Notes under the pieces: model-generated
The model's database searches: none
What the model was told of the DNA's origin: nothing
The model's input: only the letters and a program-made list of their open reading frames with translations
Assembly (NCBI RefSeq): GCF_007565055.1
Contig: NC_044557.1
Location: 80,549,019-80,613,018 of the forward strand
Source: Rhinopithecus roxellana
Taxonomy: Eukaryota > Chordata > Mammalia > Primates > Cercopithecidae
Length of the DNA stretch: 64,000 nt
Direction of reading: 5' to 3'
Part shown: positions 24,761 to 35,697 of the stretch, piece by piece
Layout of the letters: every line of letters starts with the position of its first letter
Position numbering within the stretch: position 1 is the stretch's first letter
Position numbers and translations under genes: made by a program

Positions 24761-26859
24761 TACAGTTTTTGGGTAAAGTCTCACAATGCATTTCTTTACA
24801 AGACTAAAATTATGAAAGAGAAGCTCATCCAAAAAGCAGAACTTATTTAATTATGATCATTGCATTGACAGCTAACTTGATAAGGATGAGAAGGCAAACA
24901 ATGAGGCACACTGCAGTTATATGGTCAAGAAGAGGATTACAAAGAGAGAGAACAAGAATAGGATGGCTTTAGTAGAGCAGGTCATAATCTAGTTAACATC
25001 AGAATGAGATGATAAAAACACATGGCGGCTTGCAAGTGAGTGCCAGTGGAACATGTATAGATGTGCATATTCAGCACCGGCTCAAAACATAATCAACAGA
25101 ATCATAGCAATCTGTGCTCATCTTATAGACTGACAAGATGAGACTGTACTGATTATTTTAGCCATGGTTCAGGCAATTTGATAAGCCATAGAAAAACATG
25201 CATCTTCAGTCTGCACAGAAAAAAGTCATAGGTAAGAATAGAGAAATTACTGTACAAAACAAGTTCTGCTAACTTAACCTAAAATGTCATCACACTGTTA
25301 AAGCTCGGCCTCAAATAAAATGGTGCTTATAAAATCTAAGAGACCTGTGCCTCAAGTTGTTCACTTAAAAGCAGTGTGAAATAGTTGGCATGACGTGGCT
25401 CACACCAATCTTCGTGATTGAAAATCAAACATTTTAAAGAAGGTTCGTAGAACTCAGGAAGCGCACACAAAGAGTATTATGTTAATTTAGGTAGAATTAA
25501 TTTTTAAAACTCTCTTTGTACCTCATTTTCAAAAACTCTAATTTCACTCATGTAAAAAGAAAATAACTCAAACAGGTGATATTATTTTTTTCTACGTTTT
25601 AAATTTTAAAAGTCCCATCTGTCACTAATTACACATTTATTTCGTTATGCAGCACTATGAAAATAATTACTTGAGGTTTTTTGTTGACCATTTAGAGTTT
25701 AAAGTAAATACTAATTATTTTGTTATAACTGTGTATTAAATTAAACAATTCACTGCTAGACTTTTTTAGGCTCCAAATAATTTGTATTAGAACCACATAA
25801 GAAAGCAATTATGTAATTAGTGACACATCTGACAATCTTATAAGTCCATCTTATAAAATTTGAAGACTTTTTTTCCTCTTCATTTCTTCTATTTAAAAGC
25901 AGAGATAGCTACTTCATGTGCACATTCCAGCATTTTATAATGATGTATGTGGCCTGTCCAGCCAGCTGGGCTGCTCAGTCATTCTATCAAAGTAGCAATG
26001 ACGCCAAACAATTAACTAACTCTCACAACTATCATGGCCTTGAGTTGAAGAAAATGTATCTATCTAGATAATTGTGGTCATTTCTACTTTAAGTAATTTC
26101 CTTTAGAATTAAAATATCTTCCAAAGTTAAACCAGAAGTTGCTGTGAATTCCATTTGGCACTTGTGCTAATAATAATATTTTCTGGGATAATAACAACAG
26201 GTTTGGATTTAATTAAATATGTTGCTCACTGAAGCATCTGTTTTAAACATTAATGAATGGGAGCTCCTATGGGATATCCAAATGGATGTGTTTTCACTCC
26301 GTAACACTATCCTGAAGTGTGTTTTGGAATTTGCAAATTATTAGCTGCTCTTTGTTTTGAGAGCCTTATTCAGGATAAAAATGCAATCCTTTCCTCAAAT
26401 CATATTGATAGATGGAACTCAGTTACGGAGAGACAATCAATCATAAAAGCAGTCTCTGCGAAGCAATTATGCAATCCTCAGTATTAAGGTCAAGTTTTTC
26501 TTCATGTTCACACATAACTCCCATTATCATTCATGAGAGTAATTCACTTATCAAAAAAAGAACACATCCCTTCCCAATTAGTCTAAGCTACTTTTGGCAG
26601 AAAGCCATTAAAAATAGCGGACATGGAGCACTAAAGTCTACAACTAACATTTCAAGATTTGGAAGCCACCTTTGAAATAACTGTTATTAACTCGGTTTGA
26701 TTGGAAACACTGTGCGAATAGAAAATTTTTGAATTCATGGCTTTTTTTGCCCCTCAAAGGAAGTCATATAACTAAGAATTGTTTGTAAAACGGCATTATT
26801 AAGGTTTTATTAAAAATAAGTTGCTAGGCTTAAGTTCCGTAAAAACAGTGATTAGTTAT
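24761..26859. other. Repeat-poor block, possible conserved non-coding DNA
   Basis: About 2.1 kb in which I recognise no transposon of any age, unlike the flanks. It is AT-rich with repeated homeodomain-type TAAT cores, such as CAATTATGTAATTAGTGAC (about 25806), AAACAATTAACTAAC (about 26007), GATTTAATTAAATATG (about 26205) and CATTAATGAATGGG (about 26249). No splice-framed coding sequence is evident; the 87-codon frame at 26412-26675 is unsupported. Conservation cannot be tested here. Confidence 0.35.
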
Positions 26860-26940
26860 TTTTTACCATTCAGTGCATCCTCAGCACACAGACCAGTGTC
26901 AGGCATAATAGGTGCATAAGAGATGTTTGTTGAATTAGTG
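26860..26940 (+). mobile_element. L2 LINE 3' tip
   Basis: Sense L2 terminus: TCAGCACACAGACCAGTGTC, AGGCATAATAGGTGCATAAG, then GTTTGTTGAATTAGTGATT. Confidence 0.7.
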
Positions 26941-26954
26941 ATTAATTAAGGCTA

Positions 26955-27060
26955 ACATATTCTGTACAATTCAACAAGCATTTGTTGAGACCCTACTACT
27001 AGGTGCTAGATACCATTAAGGACTGGAGATATAAAGTTATTAAATCTCTACTTGTGTGTA
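26955..27060 (-). mobile_element. L2 LINE 3' end
   Basis: Antisense L2 terminus: ATTCAACAAGCATTTGTTGA, GACCCTACTACTAGGTGCTA, GGACTGGAGATATAAAG. It lies tail to tail with the L2 tip just to its left. Confidence 0.7.
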
Positions 27061-27349
27061 TATATACACATATAAATAAGAGAGGGAGAGAGAAAGAAAA
27101 AGAGGGATTCTCCTGTCAAAGAATTCCTAATATCTCAGATGATATTAGCATATAAAAACTTATTTGCTATAGTCTTGTCAATGTAAGGTTGTGGGAGGTA
27201 TGGTACATAACATCTTAATACCATCTGCAAATAAATGTTAAGGTTTTAATGAAATTTATATTATCCATACAAATTGAATGAATAGGTAATATAAAACATT
27301 CCTTAGTATGGTAATCATATTAGCACTCTGATTTGAAAAACACATTTTA

Positions 27350-27655
27350 GGTTGGGCGCGGTAGCTCACAACTGCAATCCCAGTACTTTGGGAGGCCGAG
27401 GCAGGCAGATCACAAGGTCAAGAGATGGAGACCACCCTGGCCAACAAGGTGAAACCCCATCTCTACTAAAAATACAAAAATTAGCTGGATGTGGTGGTGT
27501 GCACCTGTAGTCCCAGCTACTCAGGAGGCTGAGGCAGAAGAATCATTTGAACCCAAGAGGCAGAGGTTGCAGTGAGCTGAGATCTTGCCACTGCACTCCA
27601 GCCTATTGACAAAGGGAGACTTCGTCTCAAATTATAAAAAAAAAAAAAAAAAAAA
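27350..27655 (+). mobile_element. Alu
   Basis: Full-length Alu from GGTTGGGCGCGGTAGCTCAC to an A20 tail. It lies in unassigned DNA, and I could not see clear target-site duplications. The minus-strand frame at 27517-27699 is antisense Alu. Confidence 0.95.
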
Positions 27656-28139
27656 GCTTTGAAGAAGTGAATAAAGCCTTCAGCTACACAATTAACCAAA
27701 AGATTATTAGACTATTATGGTCTCTTTGAGATCATGGTAGGTAAATACTCTGACTTTGGATAAAGAATGATTGTGCTATAATATCCCTGGGCTAGACTGA
27801 AGAAAGTCACCATGGTTATGTATGGGTTTTTTTTAGTCAGATTTGGTAAAAGTTTCTCATTGATAGCATCTTCTAATAGAAAAGACACTGAGATGTCAAA
27901 CTACATCTCAGAGCTTTTGAAGCATTGGATGCTGGCCTGGTGTTCATAATTCCAGCTAATGGCAAGATGACCCATGCTGGACAAACACTCTCTGGCAAGT
28001 AATATTTAATAATATATCATGCATTGGGTTCTGACAGATTCTTGCAGGGAGAGCTCATCTGTTTATAAATGAATCCAAGATCCTTATATACTCCTGGATG
28101 GGCTGTAGCAAAAGGGTCCACAGTGATCCTAAAGGAAAC
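27656..28139. other. No recognised feature
   Basis: No gene or named repeat recognised. Confidence 0.5.
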
Positions 28140-28235
28140 ATTTGGGTGTATATGAGCTCAGTTTCATCATCTATAAAAATATGGAGTTGAATTTGATGAT
28201 CTGTAAGGTCAAAACATCTCTGTGGCTTCCTTTTC
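28140..28235 (+). mobile_element. MIR-type SINE fragment (MIR3-like)
   Basis: CTCAGTTTCATCATCTATAA followed by GAGTTGAATTTGATGATC and TGTAAGGTC resembles the MIR3 branch, in which the core is followed by a GATGATCTCTAAGGTC phrase. Confidence 0.55.
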
Positions 28236-28309
28236 TTCTATTGCAAAGTTCATGTGGGTTAATTGAGTCTACCTCTCATGTATCTCCACAATCCCTTCTT
28301 TTGTTTTTT

Positions 28310-28440
28310 TTCCCTAACACAATGAACATTGAGGAGTCCATTGAGGACAGATCTGATATCTTATTAATATTTATACCTCTGTGTCCACTAATAGATTCTG
28401 GAACATAATAAATGCTCAATAAATATTGACTGAATGAGGG
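28310..28440 (+). mobile_element. L2 LINE 3' end
   Basis: Sense L2 terminus with GAGGACAGATCTGATATC, TATACCTCTGTGTCCACTAA, GAACATAATAAATGCTCA and ATAAATATTGACTGAATGA. Confidence 0.75.
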
Positions 28441-28629
28441 AATACATTGGGCAACATCTGTATAACAAACTGCATAAATTACTCTGAGTGATTTTGAAGC
28501 AATATAAAATAACATCTCCCACCTCCAAGAATTATATGATTTACTCAGGAGACAAGACCTTTCACATGTAGCAGTAAAGAATATAAACTGTTTTATTTAA
28601 TTCTCACAAGAAAAAAATAACATACGCCA

Positions 28630-28880
28630 TAAAAATAATAACAATAGCATGTGGCATTTATTGAGAATCTATTATATGCCCATCACCTTAATTGGATTAT
28701 TTCATTTAATCCTCACAACAATTACAAGTCATTACTAAAGCTATCTCCAGTCTATAAAAGAAAAAATATGAACTTAGAGTAGTTAAGCAACTTACTTGAA
28801 GTCTTACAGTTGGTAGTAGCTGAGCCAAGATATGAATCCAGGGTGTTCCATTCCAAAACCCATATTTTTAATCAGTATAA
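28630..28880 (-). mobile_element. MIR SINE, nearly full length
   Basis: Antisense MIR: GGCATTTATTGAGAATCTAT, TTTCATTTAATCCTCACAAC, TAGAGTAGTTAAGCAACTTA and GAGCCAAGATATGAATCCAG are in order. Confidence 0.85.
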
Positions 28881-28936
28881 TAAAAAAAGAGTGCCTACTT
28901 TGTTCTAAGTGTCAAACATCAAACATGCATGTGCGT

Positions 28937-28937
<1 letters not shown>

Positions 28938-28971
<34 letters not shown>
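28938..28971. repeat. (CA)17 microsatellite
   Basis: A clean run of CA dinucleotides after GTGCGTG. It is read in all three minus-strand frames, which explains the overlapping minus frames with VCVC runs at this place. Confidence 0.98.
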
Positions 28972-28974
<3 letters not shown>

Positions 28975-29205
28975 TCCCTGTTGGGTGAGCTGCCTCGGTG
29001 GCCACGTTTTGTAACTTGCAGCACTTCTCCATCTGCCAAGATGATTGCACCACTGGTAGGTGTCTGATCCAAGAGCAGCCAATAAAGCAACTGACCGGCA
29101 TCTGCTGAGGTTGCCTGATACCGGTGCTCTGCCCTCTATGACCAATATTGATTAATTTAATTAATAAGATTCCCTCATGTGGTGATAGTCATAATGAGAG
29201 AGAGA

Positions 29206-29251
<46 letters not shown>

Positions 29252-29652
29252 TATTGGTAGGGAAGAGTACAAATTAGAAGATGGACAAAAGCAAGGAGCA
29301 AAGGCCTGTAGCCAGCACAATCAATGAGTAAGTAGACAAAAGGGTGAGGTGGCTGGCTGGCACTGGGATTAGATTTGGAAAGACATTGAGAGAAAAGCAC
29401 CAACAGAGAAACACAGACTCATATTATTGATAAGGAACAAGGTTATCTACAAAATTCTTCTATACCAAAGGCAACAGATAAACCGATACCTACAGCTGGA
29501 TCTCAAAGGACTTTTTAGTCACTGAAGAAATCGTTCTACATTCAAACCCCAGGGAGACTGGTCTTCTTGAGGCTGGGCTATCCCATTGTTCTTGAGTTTC
29601 TATCATGCTTGGATGTATGGCTTAGATGCTCGCAGTCTTACTATTACCTATA
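28972..29652. other. Unassigned DNA around a GA tract
   Basis: No gene or transposon recognised. ATTGATTAATTTAATTAATA near 29147 is self-complementary AT-rich sequence. Confidence 0.5.
29196..29248. repeat. (GA)n microsatellite
   Basis: About 26 GA units with one ACAG interruption at 29217-29220. Pure polypurine on the plus strand. Confidence 0.98.
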
Positions 29653-30167
29653 TTGATTTCCTATTGCTACCATAAACTGTCATAAACTTAGTGACTTACA
29701 TCAACACAAATTTATTATCTATAGTTCTGGAGATCAGAAGTCAAAAATGGGCCTCAGTGGGCTAAAATTAAGGTGTTGGCAGAGTGTGTTACATATGCAG
29801 CCTCTAGGAAATAATTTATTTCCTTAGCTTTTCCAGTTTCCAGAGACAGATCGCATTTCTTGGCTCATGGCCTTTTCCATTTCTTTAAAGACAGTGGTGG
29901 GGCATCTTCAACTCTCCTTCTGACCATGATAGGGACTCTTCTCCCTCTCTCACTTGTCAGGACCCTTGTGATAATGGGGGGTCTGTGCAGACAACTCAGA
30001 ACAGTCTCGCCATCTCTAATTCAGTTGATTAGCCACCATAATTCCGTTTAATTATCTTCAATAAAGGGGCATCCTTACTTCCTCTTTGTCATACAAAATT
30101 ACATGTTTGCAGTTTTTGATGTTCAGGAACTAGACATCCTTAGGGGCCTTATTGTGCCTACCACATC
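29653..30167 (-). mobile_element. MLT1-type MaLR solo LTR
   Basis: Antisense MLT1-like LTR: TTTCCTATTGCTACCATAAA, CAACACAAATTTATTATCTA, TCTGGAGATCAGAAGTC, AAATTAAGGTGTTGGCAGAG, TTGTGATAATGGGGGG, and GCCTTATTGTGCCTACCACA at the far end. ACCTATA occurs at both edges (29646-29652 and 30168-30174), consistent with a target-site duplication. No open frame of note. Confidence 0.8.
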
Positions 30168-30974
30168 ACCTATATTCCTAAAGTAAACTTTATGTTACTT
30201 GACAAAATTTGAGTAAGTCTGCTTTTTACAACCACAAGAACTTAACTAACACAAAGATGCTATTTGGCCAGTTTGAGTAGGGCTTCTGTTGCAATTAAAA
30301 AAAAAATCTTGACTCATAGGGTCCCCATTCCACATATTACTCATATTATTCTCCTGTCTGGTTTGCCTTTCCTTCCTCCTGCCTATTCTCCTCCCACTTC
30401 CCTAATCCGCTGTTGTGAAAATCCAACTCACGCAGGGCAAGTGCTATTGTGCAATGCAGCACGAAACAGGTTGTATATGACATAGGAGATATAAACACAG
30501 AAGAATTGCTTATATAGGAAGTACTTGGGAGGTTTCACAAAGCAGGAGATGGCATGTAAGCTAGGTCTGATTTAAGATCCTGCTTGACTATCCATCCATA
30601 TGGGGAAGATTCACATCATGCAGATAGTTAACAATAGAGCCAAGAATTGTATGCAGGTCTTTGGATTCCTATTCCATTGTTCTTGATAAGTTTTTCCATA
30701 TCTGTGGAGGTTTGGGTACACCAGATGGCTATAGCACATATTTGTTGAAGGAACAGAATGAATAAATGAATGAAGAAATTAAATAAATGGATAAGTGAAT
30801 GAGTAGGTATGATGGAAAGCTCAAAGCAGATGAAAAATATGAATTAAGGCAGATTCACTCTGATGAAAAGCACGTTAGAAATGTGCATCTGCAAATAACA
30901 TTCTGCCACTCAACGAGTTTTCTAAACCCGAAAATTTTAATTAATCTCTTTGTGTCATAAGGTGGGAGTGATAA
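30168..30974. other. Unassigned DNA with L2/MIR scraps
   Basis: A likely antisense MIR scrap at about 30625-30695 (AGAGCCAAGAATTGTATGC). A likely L2 terminus at about 30728-30815 (ATATTTGTTGAAGGAACAGA) has a degenerate GAATAAAT repeat tail. A weak sense MIR starts at about 30895. The remainder is unassigned. Confidence 0.45.
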
Positions 30975-30983
30975 TTATCACCT

Positions 30984-31285
30984 TTTTTTTTTCTTTTTTT
31001 TTGAGATGGAGTCTTGCTCTTGTTGCCCCGGCTGGAGTACCATGGTGCTGTCTCAGCTCACTGAAACCTCTGCCTCCTGGGTTCAAGTGATTCTCCTGTC
31101 TCGGCTTCCCAAGTAGCTGGGATTACAGGCATGCTCCACCACATCAGGTTACTTTTTGTATTTTTAGTAGAGACAGGGTTTCACCATGTTGGCCAGTCTG
31201 ATCTGGAACTCCTGACCTCAGGTGATCCACCCGCCTTGGCCTCCCAAAATGCTGGGATTACAGGTGTAAGCCACCACACCTGGCC
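30984..31285 (-). mobile_element. Alu, minus strand
   Basis: Full-length reverse Alu with T-run interrupted by one C at the left. A perfect target-site duplication TTATCACCT lies at 30975-30983 and 31286-31294. Confidence 0.96.
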
Positions 31286-31364
31286 TTATCACCTATTCCT
31301 TTTACATCGTTATTTTAAGTACAAAATAATATGCTACATGAAAGTTCTTTTCAACATTAAAAAA

Positions 31365-31412
31365 AAAGATAGGCAGGTAGATAGATAGATAAATAGATAC
31401 AGATAAATAGAT
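31365..31412. repeat. (GATA)n degenerate microsatellite
   Basis: GATAGATAGATA with AAATAGATA variants, directly after an A-run. Confidence 0.9.
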
Positions 31413-31685
31413 TATAGTGTTTCATTATAATTTTTAACATTATTTTAATGATACTTTTAAATTATTTTGTTCTTTATGGCATTAAAAGCACTTTTATGTG
31501 TATTCCTTTACATAATTTAATTAAAGACAAAAGCAAATATGGAAACTGAAAAACATCAAAATAAGATTAGTCATTGTCATGGAAAAGATTAGTCACTGCC
31601 ATGGAAATTGAGGCAGATTCACCAAGACTAGCGAGGTGTGTTTAAGAGTTAATTCTAAGAGTTTTCTCAAAGAAATTTAACATTT

Positions 31686-31992
31686 GTTGCTGGGCGCGGT
31701 GGCTCGTGCCTGTAATCCCAACACTTTGGGAGGCCGAGGTGGGTGGATCATCTGAGGTCAGGAGTTCAGGAATAGCCTGGCCAACATGGTAAAACCCCAT
31801 CTCTACTAAAAATACAAAAGTTATCCAGGTGTGGTAGCACACGCTTGTAATCCCAGCTACTTGGGAAGCTTAGGCAGGAGAATTTCTTGAACCCAGGAGG
31901 CAGAGGTTGCAGTGAGACGAGACCATGCCATTGCACTCCAGCCTGGGCAACAGAGAGAGAATCTGTCTCAAAATCAAAAGAAAAAAGAAAAG
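31686..31992 (+). mobile_element. Alu
   Basis: Full-length Alu with a mixed AAAAGAAAAG tail. Target-site duplications AAAGAAATTTAACATTT (31669-31685) and AAAGAAATTTACCATTT (31993-32009) differ by one base. Confidence 0.96.
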
Positions 31993-32084
31993 AAAGAAAT
32001 TTACCATTTATCATTAACAGTAATTTTTCTATGGCTTGCTATTTTCTATTAAGATTTATTATTGATAAAATTGTTACATCTACT

Positions 32085-32310
32085 TCTAATATAACAATAA
32101 AAATATCAATAGCAACATTTATTGAGTACTTTCTAAATGCCAGACGTGACTCTAATAACTTAATTATTGATTAATTCACAAAATCTTTACAATAATCCTG
32201 TGAAGTATGGGCTAATATCATCATTTTATAGATGACTGAGGGGCCAAAATAAGTTGTGAATAAAAAAATTCTCTGATTCCAGAGTCCCTTCTCCTAGCCA
32301 CATTTTTACT
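32085..32310 (-). mobile_element. MIR SINE
   Basis: Antisense MIR: AGCAACATTTATTGAGTACT, AAATGCCAGACGTGACTCTA, AACAATAATCCTGTGAAGTA and ATCATTTTATAGATGACTGA occur in order. Confidence 0.8.
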
Positions 32311-32369
32311 GTGATATAATAATAGTTATTACCATTATTGTTGTCATTGTGATCTTTATTATAATAACA

Positions 32370-32585
32370 ATTAATTATAATTATATTTACCATTTGCTAT
32401 ACACACGCTCTCTTTGATCCTCACAGGTATTGCAAGAGAGAGTTATCATCCTTGTTTTACAAACAAAAAAGTAGAGGCTGAAAAAAGGTAAGTTAATTGT
32501 CAAAGTCTCACAGCCAACAATTAATAGATGCAGATGGCAAATTAAGTACTATTACCTCACCAGACCGAGTTGCTTCTCAATAATC
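32370..32585 (-). mobile_element. MIR SINE
   Basis: A second antisense MIR right after the first: TACCATTTGCTATACACACG, GATCCTCACAGGTATTGCAA, GTTTTACAAACAAAAAAG and GGTAAGTTAATTGTCAAAGT. Confidence 0.75.
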
Positions 32586-32708
32586 AATGTTAATTTATTA
32601 GTTTCACCAAATGTGTTTTAGCAAAGAGCTGAATGTCAGATCTGTTAGCCAGAGATTTGCCAATCTGGCTTCATGACGGTACTCCAGTGAATTCCGAAAT
32701 AATTATTT

Positions 32709-32726
32709 TCTGAAGAATTCTTCAGA
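32709..32726. repeat. Perfect 18-bp palindrome
   Basis: TCTGAAGAATTCTTCAGA is its own reverse complement, centred on an EcoRI-type GAATTC. No role can be assigned. Confidence 0.95.
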
Positions 32727-33109
32727 TCACATTCAAATACTAATTTAAGTATTAAGTGACATAACTTATTAACTGACATATTAAAATTAATTTCTGGTGA
32801 GCAATATTAAGGCATAACCATGAGTGTTGGTCTAATCAAGGGTAGATAAGAGAATCCTTTGACTTTTTGTTCTATTTTTTCACTGGTTGTGATACAGGAT
32901 TTGTAACTGGCATCAATCAAGTTTTCTTTAAGCATTGACATAGGTATTAGTGGTACCTCCCTGCCCAGAATTACCATGAAAATCCTTCTTTGTCAAAAAA
33001 TATTTTTTTCCTTCTCCATACATTAGTAACTATGTTTATCTTCTTGATATCTAAGCTAAATATAGATGAGTAGCATGTTATCTTTTTTTTACTATGATAT
33101 TTGAAATAG

Positions 33110-33330
33110 CTTAATCACTAAGAAGGTAAGTTTTGATGTCCACCGAATTTTAGTGTGAATTCTGCTCCACTATTTACTAGTCTTAGGCCAATTATTTTAC
33201 CACTCCAAGCTTTGATGCCTTTTTTCATATAAAGAACATTATCAAGCTCATGGGATTGTTGACATAGTTGAAAAAGATAATGTATATAAAATGCTCAGTA
33301 AAGTACATGACAAGTGATAGGTAGCCAGAT
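33110..33330 (+). mobile_element. MIR SINE
   Basis: Sense MIR: GTGTGAATTCTGCTCCAC, TTTACTAGTCTTAGGCCAAT, ACCACTCCAAGCTTTGATGC, TGGGATTGTTGACATAGTTG and ATAAAATGCTCAGTAAAGTA. Confidence 0.75.
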
Positions 33331-35069
33331 CACTAATGTCATCATATAGAAATTAACTTTCTGTATAATGTGTTCTTTCTGAACTAATGTGCTTTTTAGT
33401 TTCCATTTAAGTAATTCTCCATATTTCCAAGTATTGAACTATTCTCCCTAGTTTTTCCCACCTAATTAAATGGAACCACCACCCATCCAAATGTTCAAGC
33501 CAGAACCTAATACATCATTTTTATATCCCCTCTGCATCAACTGTACCCAGATAAAATACATCACAAATCTTACAATTGTTTTGAAAATATAACTGATTTA
33601 CATGTCTTCATCTCTGTTATTACCACTACATAATCATTTCAATACAACTTTTAAAAATAAAACATTAAAAGTTAATAATATTAAAATTGTAGTGTTCCTA
33701 ATAGAAGATATTTTGTTTTCTTCTAAATATTCAAACAGAATTCTGCATAGTAATCTCTAATTTATAGTCCCAAGGTAGTGTTTCAAAATATGAGCTGAAA
33801 AGTTATATATGTACATGTATAAGTGTGTGTATGGGTAAAGTTAACTACCTGACTTAATTAAATACATGAATCATCAAATATTAGACATGTACAATCTAGA
33901 TTATAATCTATCCTTTATTTAATCCTATTTAAGTGAAGCTATATAGTACATTGATTTTTTTAAGCACTTGACCTTTAATAAAGCAAGAATATCAGACTGG
34001 ACTCTTTTCAGTAGCCATGTTTTTGTCTCTGAGTACACATCTGAATTGTATTCAATTACTATGACATGGGCTATATCTACATAAAATTTCAAAGTGATTT
34101 GCAGGTTTTAGAATGGATCTATACACAGGTCTACATTCAAAAGAAACTCTAAAATGATGATTCATTTTTGATCCCAATCCCCAATTTCACAATCTTATTT
34201 TCAATAAAAATGGAAGTCTCCATTTTTTTAACTGCTTTTCCTTGTTTCTGGATTCTTATAGTTGTTTTTTGGCTTGAGCTTATTCACAGGTGTGAAAATT
34301 CAAATTCAAATACATTTAAACAACTATCCAGAGCTCTTATGAACACAGCTCTTATAAACATAGCACTGTGGAATTTCTCACATGGGTTTTCCAGGAAGTT
34401 GTAAGCCTAGAAGAACTAAGTGTTAAGGAAAAGAGAAATGTTCTGTAACTAGAACAAAGTGAGGATATAATAGATTTTAGGAGAAGTTTTATTATATAGG
34501 ATTCTTCCTAATAATCAAGAATTGTGGTTTCCCATCAAATTCTCTCACAGACTTCCAAGAAACCTTTCTTGATTTAATGACAACACACTCTTTATGTTGA
34601 ATAATCTAGTATAACCTAAGCCTTAAACTAACCCAGTTACTGCAGTATTCAAACTTTTAGAGGAGACAAAATCATACCTAATTTAGATCCTAAAAGTTGC
34701 TGACTGAAATACAGATGGGCAGCCTAGAGATTTAGACTGAGTTTGTTTTGATAGAATTTAAGTTAGTGAAGAAAACTGGTGGGAAACAGTGGCAGGACTG
34801 AGAGTAAGATGAGGGGTTGGCGGAAAAGAGCTCCTCCAGAGGAGATGTGAAAATCAGAAGCAGAACTGGCTAGAGATGGTCCCTCTCTTGTTCCTTCTTT
34901 CTTTACCTTCAAGCTCTCCCTGTCTCCTGTTCTCTCCATGTCATTTCTTCTTGATTTCAATGTCTTCTTCTTTTAATGTCTAATATTCCCTTTCACTAAT
35001 TTAATCAGCTTCTGATATTGTTAGTTTGGTTTTTCTTTAGTGTCTTAGTTGTTTCATTCCTTAACCTCT
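33331..35069. other. No recognised feature
   Basis: About 1.7 kb of AT-rich DNA. The frames 34168-34404 (+) and 34763-34960 (-) have no recognisable domain. Confidence 0.5.
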
Positions 35070-35355
35070 TTTTTTTTTTCTGTTGGACAGAGTCTTGCTC
35101 TGTCACCCAGGCTGGAGTGCAATCTCGGCTCACTGCAACTTCCACCTCCCGGCTTCAAGTGATTCTCCTGCCTCAGCCTCCCGAGTAGTTGGGATTACAG
35201 GCACACGCGTGCACCTGGCTAATTTTTTTTTATTTTTAGTAGAGACGGGGTTTCACCATATTGGTCAGGCTGATCTGGAACTCTTGACCTCATGATCTGC
35301 CTACCTCGGCCTCCCAAAGTGCTGGGATTACAGACGTGAGCCACTGCGCCCAGCC
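35070..35355 (-). mobile_element. Alu, minus strand
   Basis: Reverse Alu with a small internal deletion (GCAATCTCGGCTCACTGC, missing about 15 bases of the usual text). Likely target-site duplications are TCCTTAACCTCT at 35058 and TCCTTTACCTCT at 35357. Confidence 0.95.
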
Positions 35356-35405
35356 CTCCTTTACCTCTCTTTAAACTACACGGAATTTTTATTTATTAAA
35401 AAGAA

Positions 35406-35697
35406 TGGACGGGCATGGTGGCTCACACCTGTAATTCCAGCACTTTGGGAGGGCGATGCGGGCGGATCACCTGAGGTCAGGAACTCAGCAACGTGGTGAA
35501 ACCCCATCTCTACTAAAAATGCAAAAATTAGCCAGATGTGGTGGCCCGTGCCTGTAATCTCAGCTACTTGGGCGGCTGAGGCAGGAGAATCACTTGAACT
35601 CGGAAGGTGGAGGTTGCGGTGAACCAAGATCATGCCATTGCATTCCAGCCTGGGTGACACAGCAGGACTCCATCTCAAAAAAAAAAAAAAAAAAAAA
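35406..35697 (+). mobile_element. Alu with internal deletion
   Basis: Sense Alu with an A21 tail. The left arm reads GTCAGGAACTCAGCAACGTG, so about 15-20 bases (the usual GAGACCAGCCTGGCC block) have been lost. It faces the preceding Alu head to head across about 50 bases. Confidence 0.95.

Noticed and set aside
28905..29145. Three overlapping minus-strand frames rich in Val-Cys
   Set aside because: They are translations of the (CA)n microsatellite in three frames.
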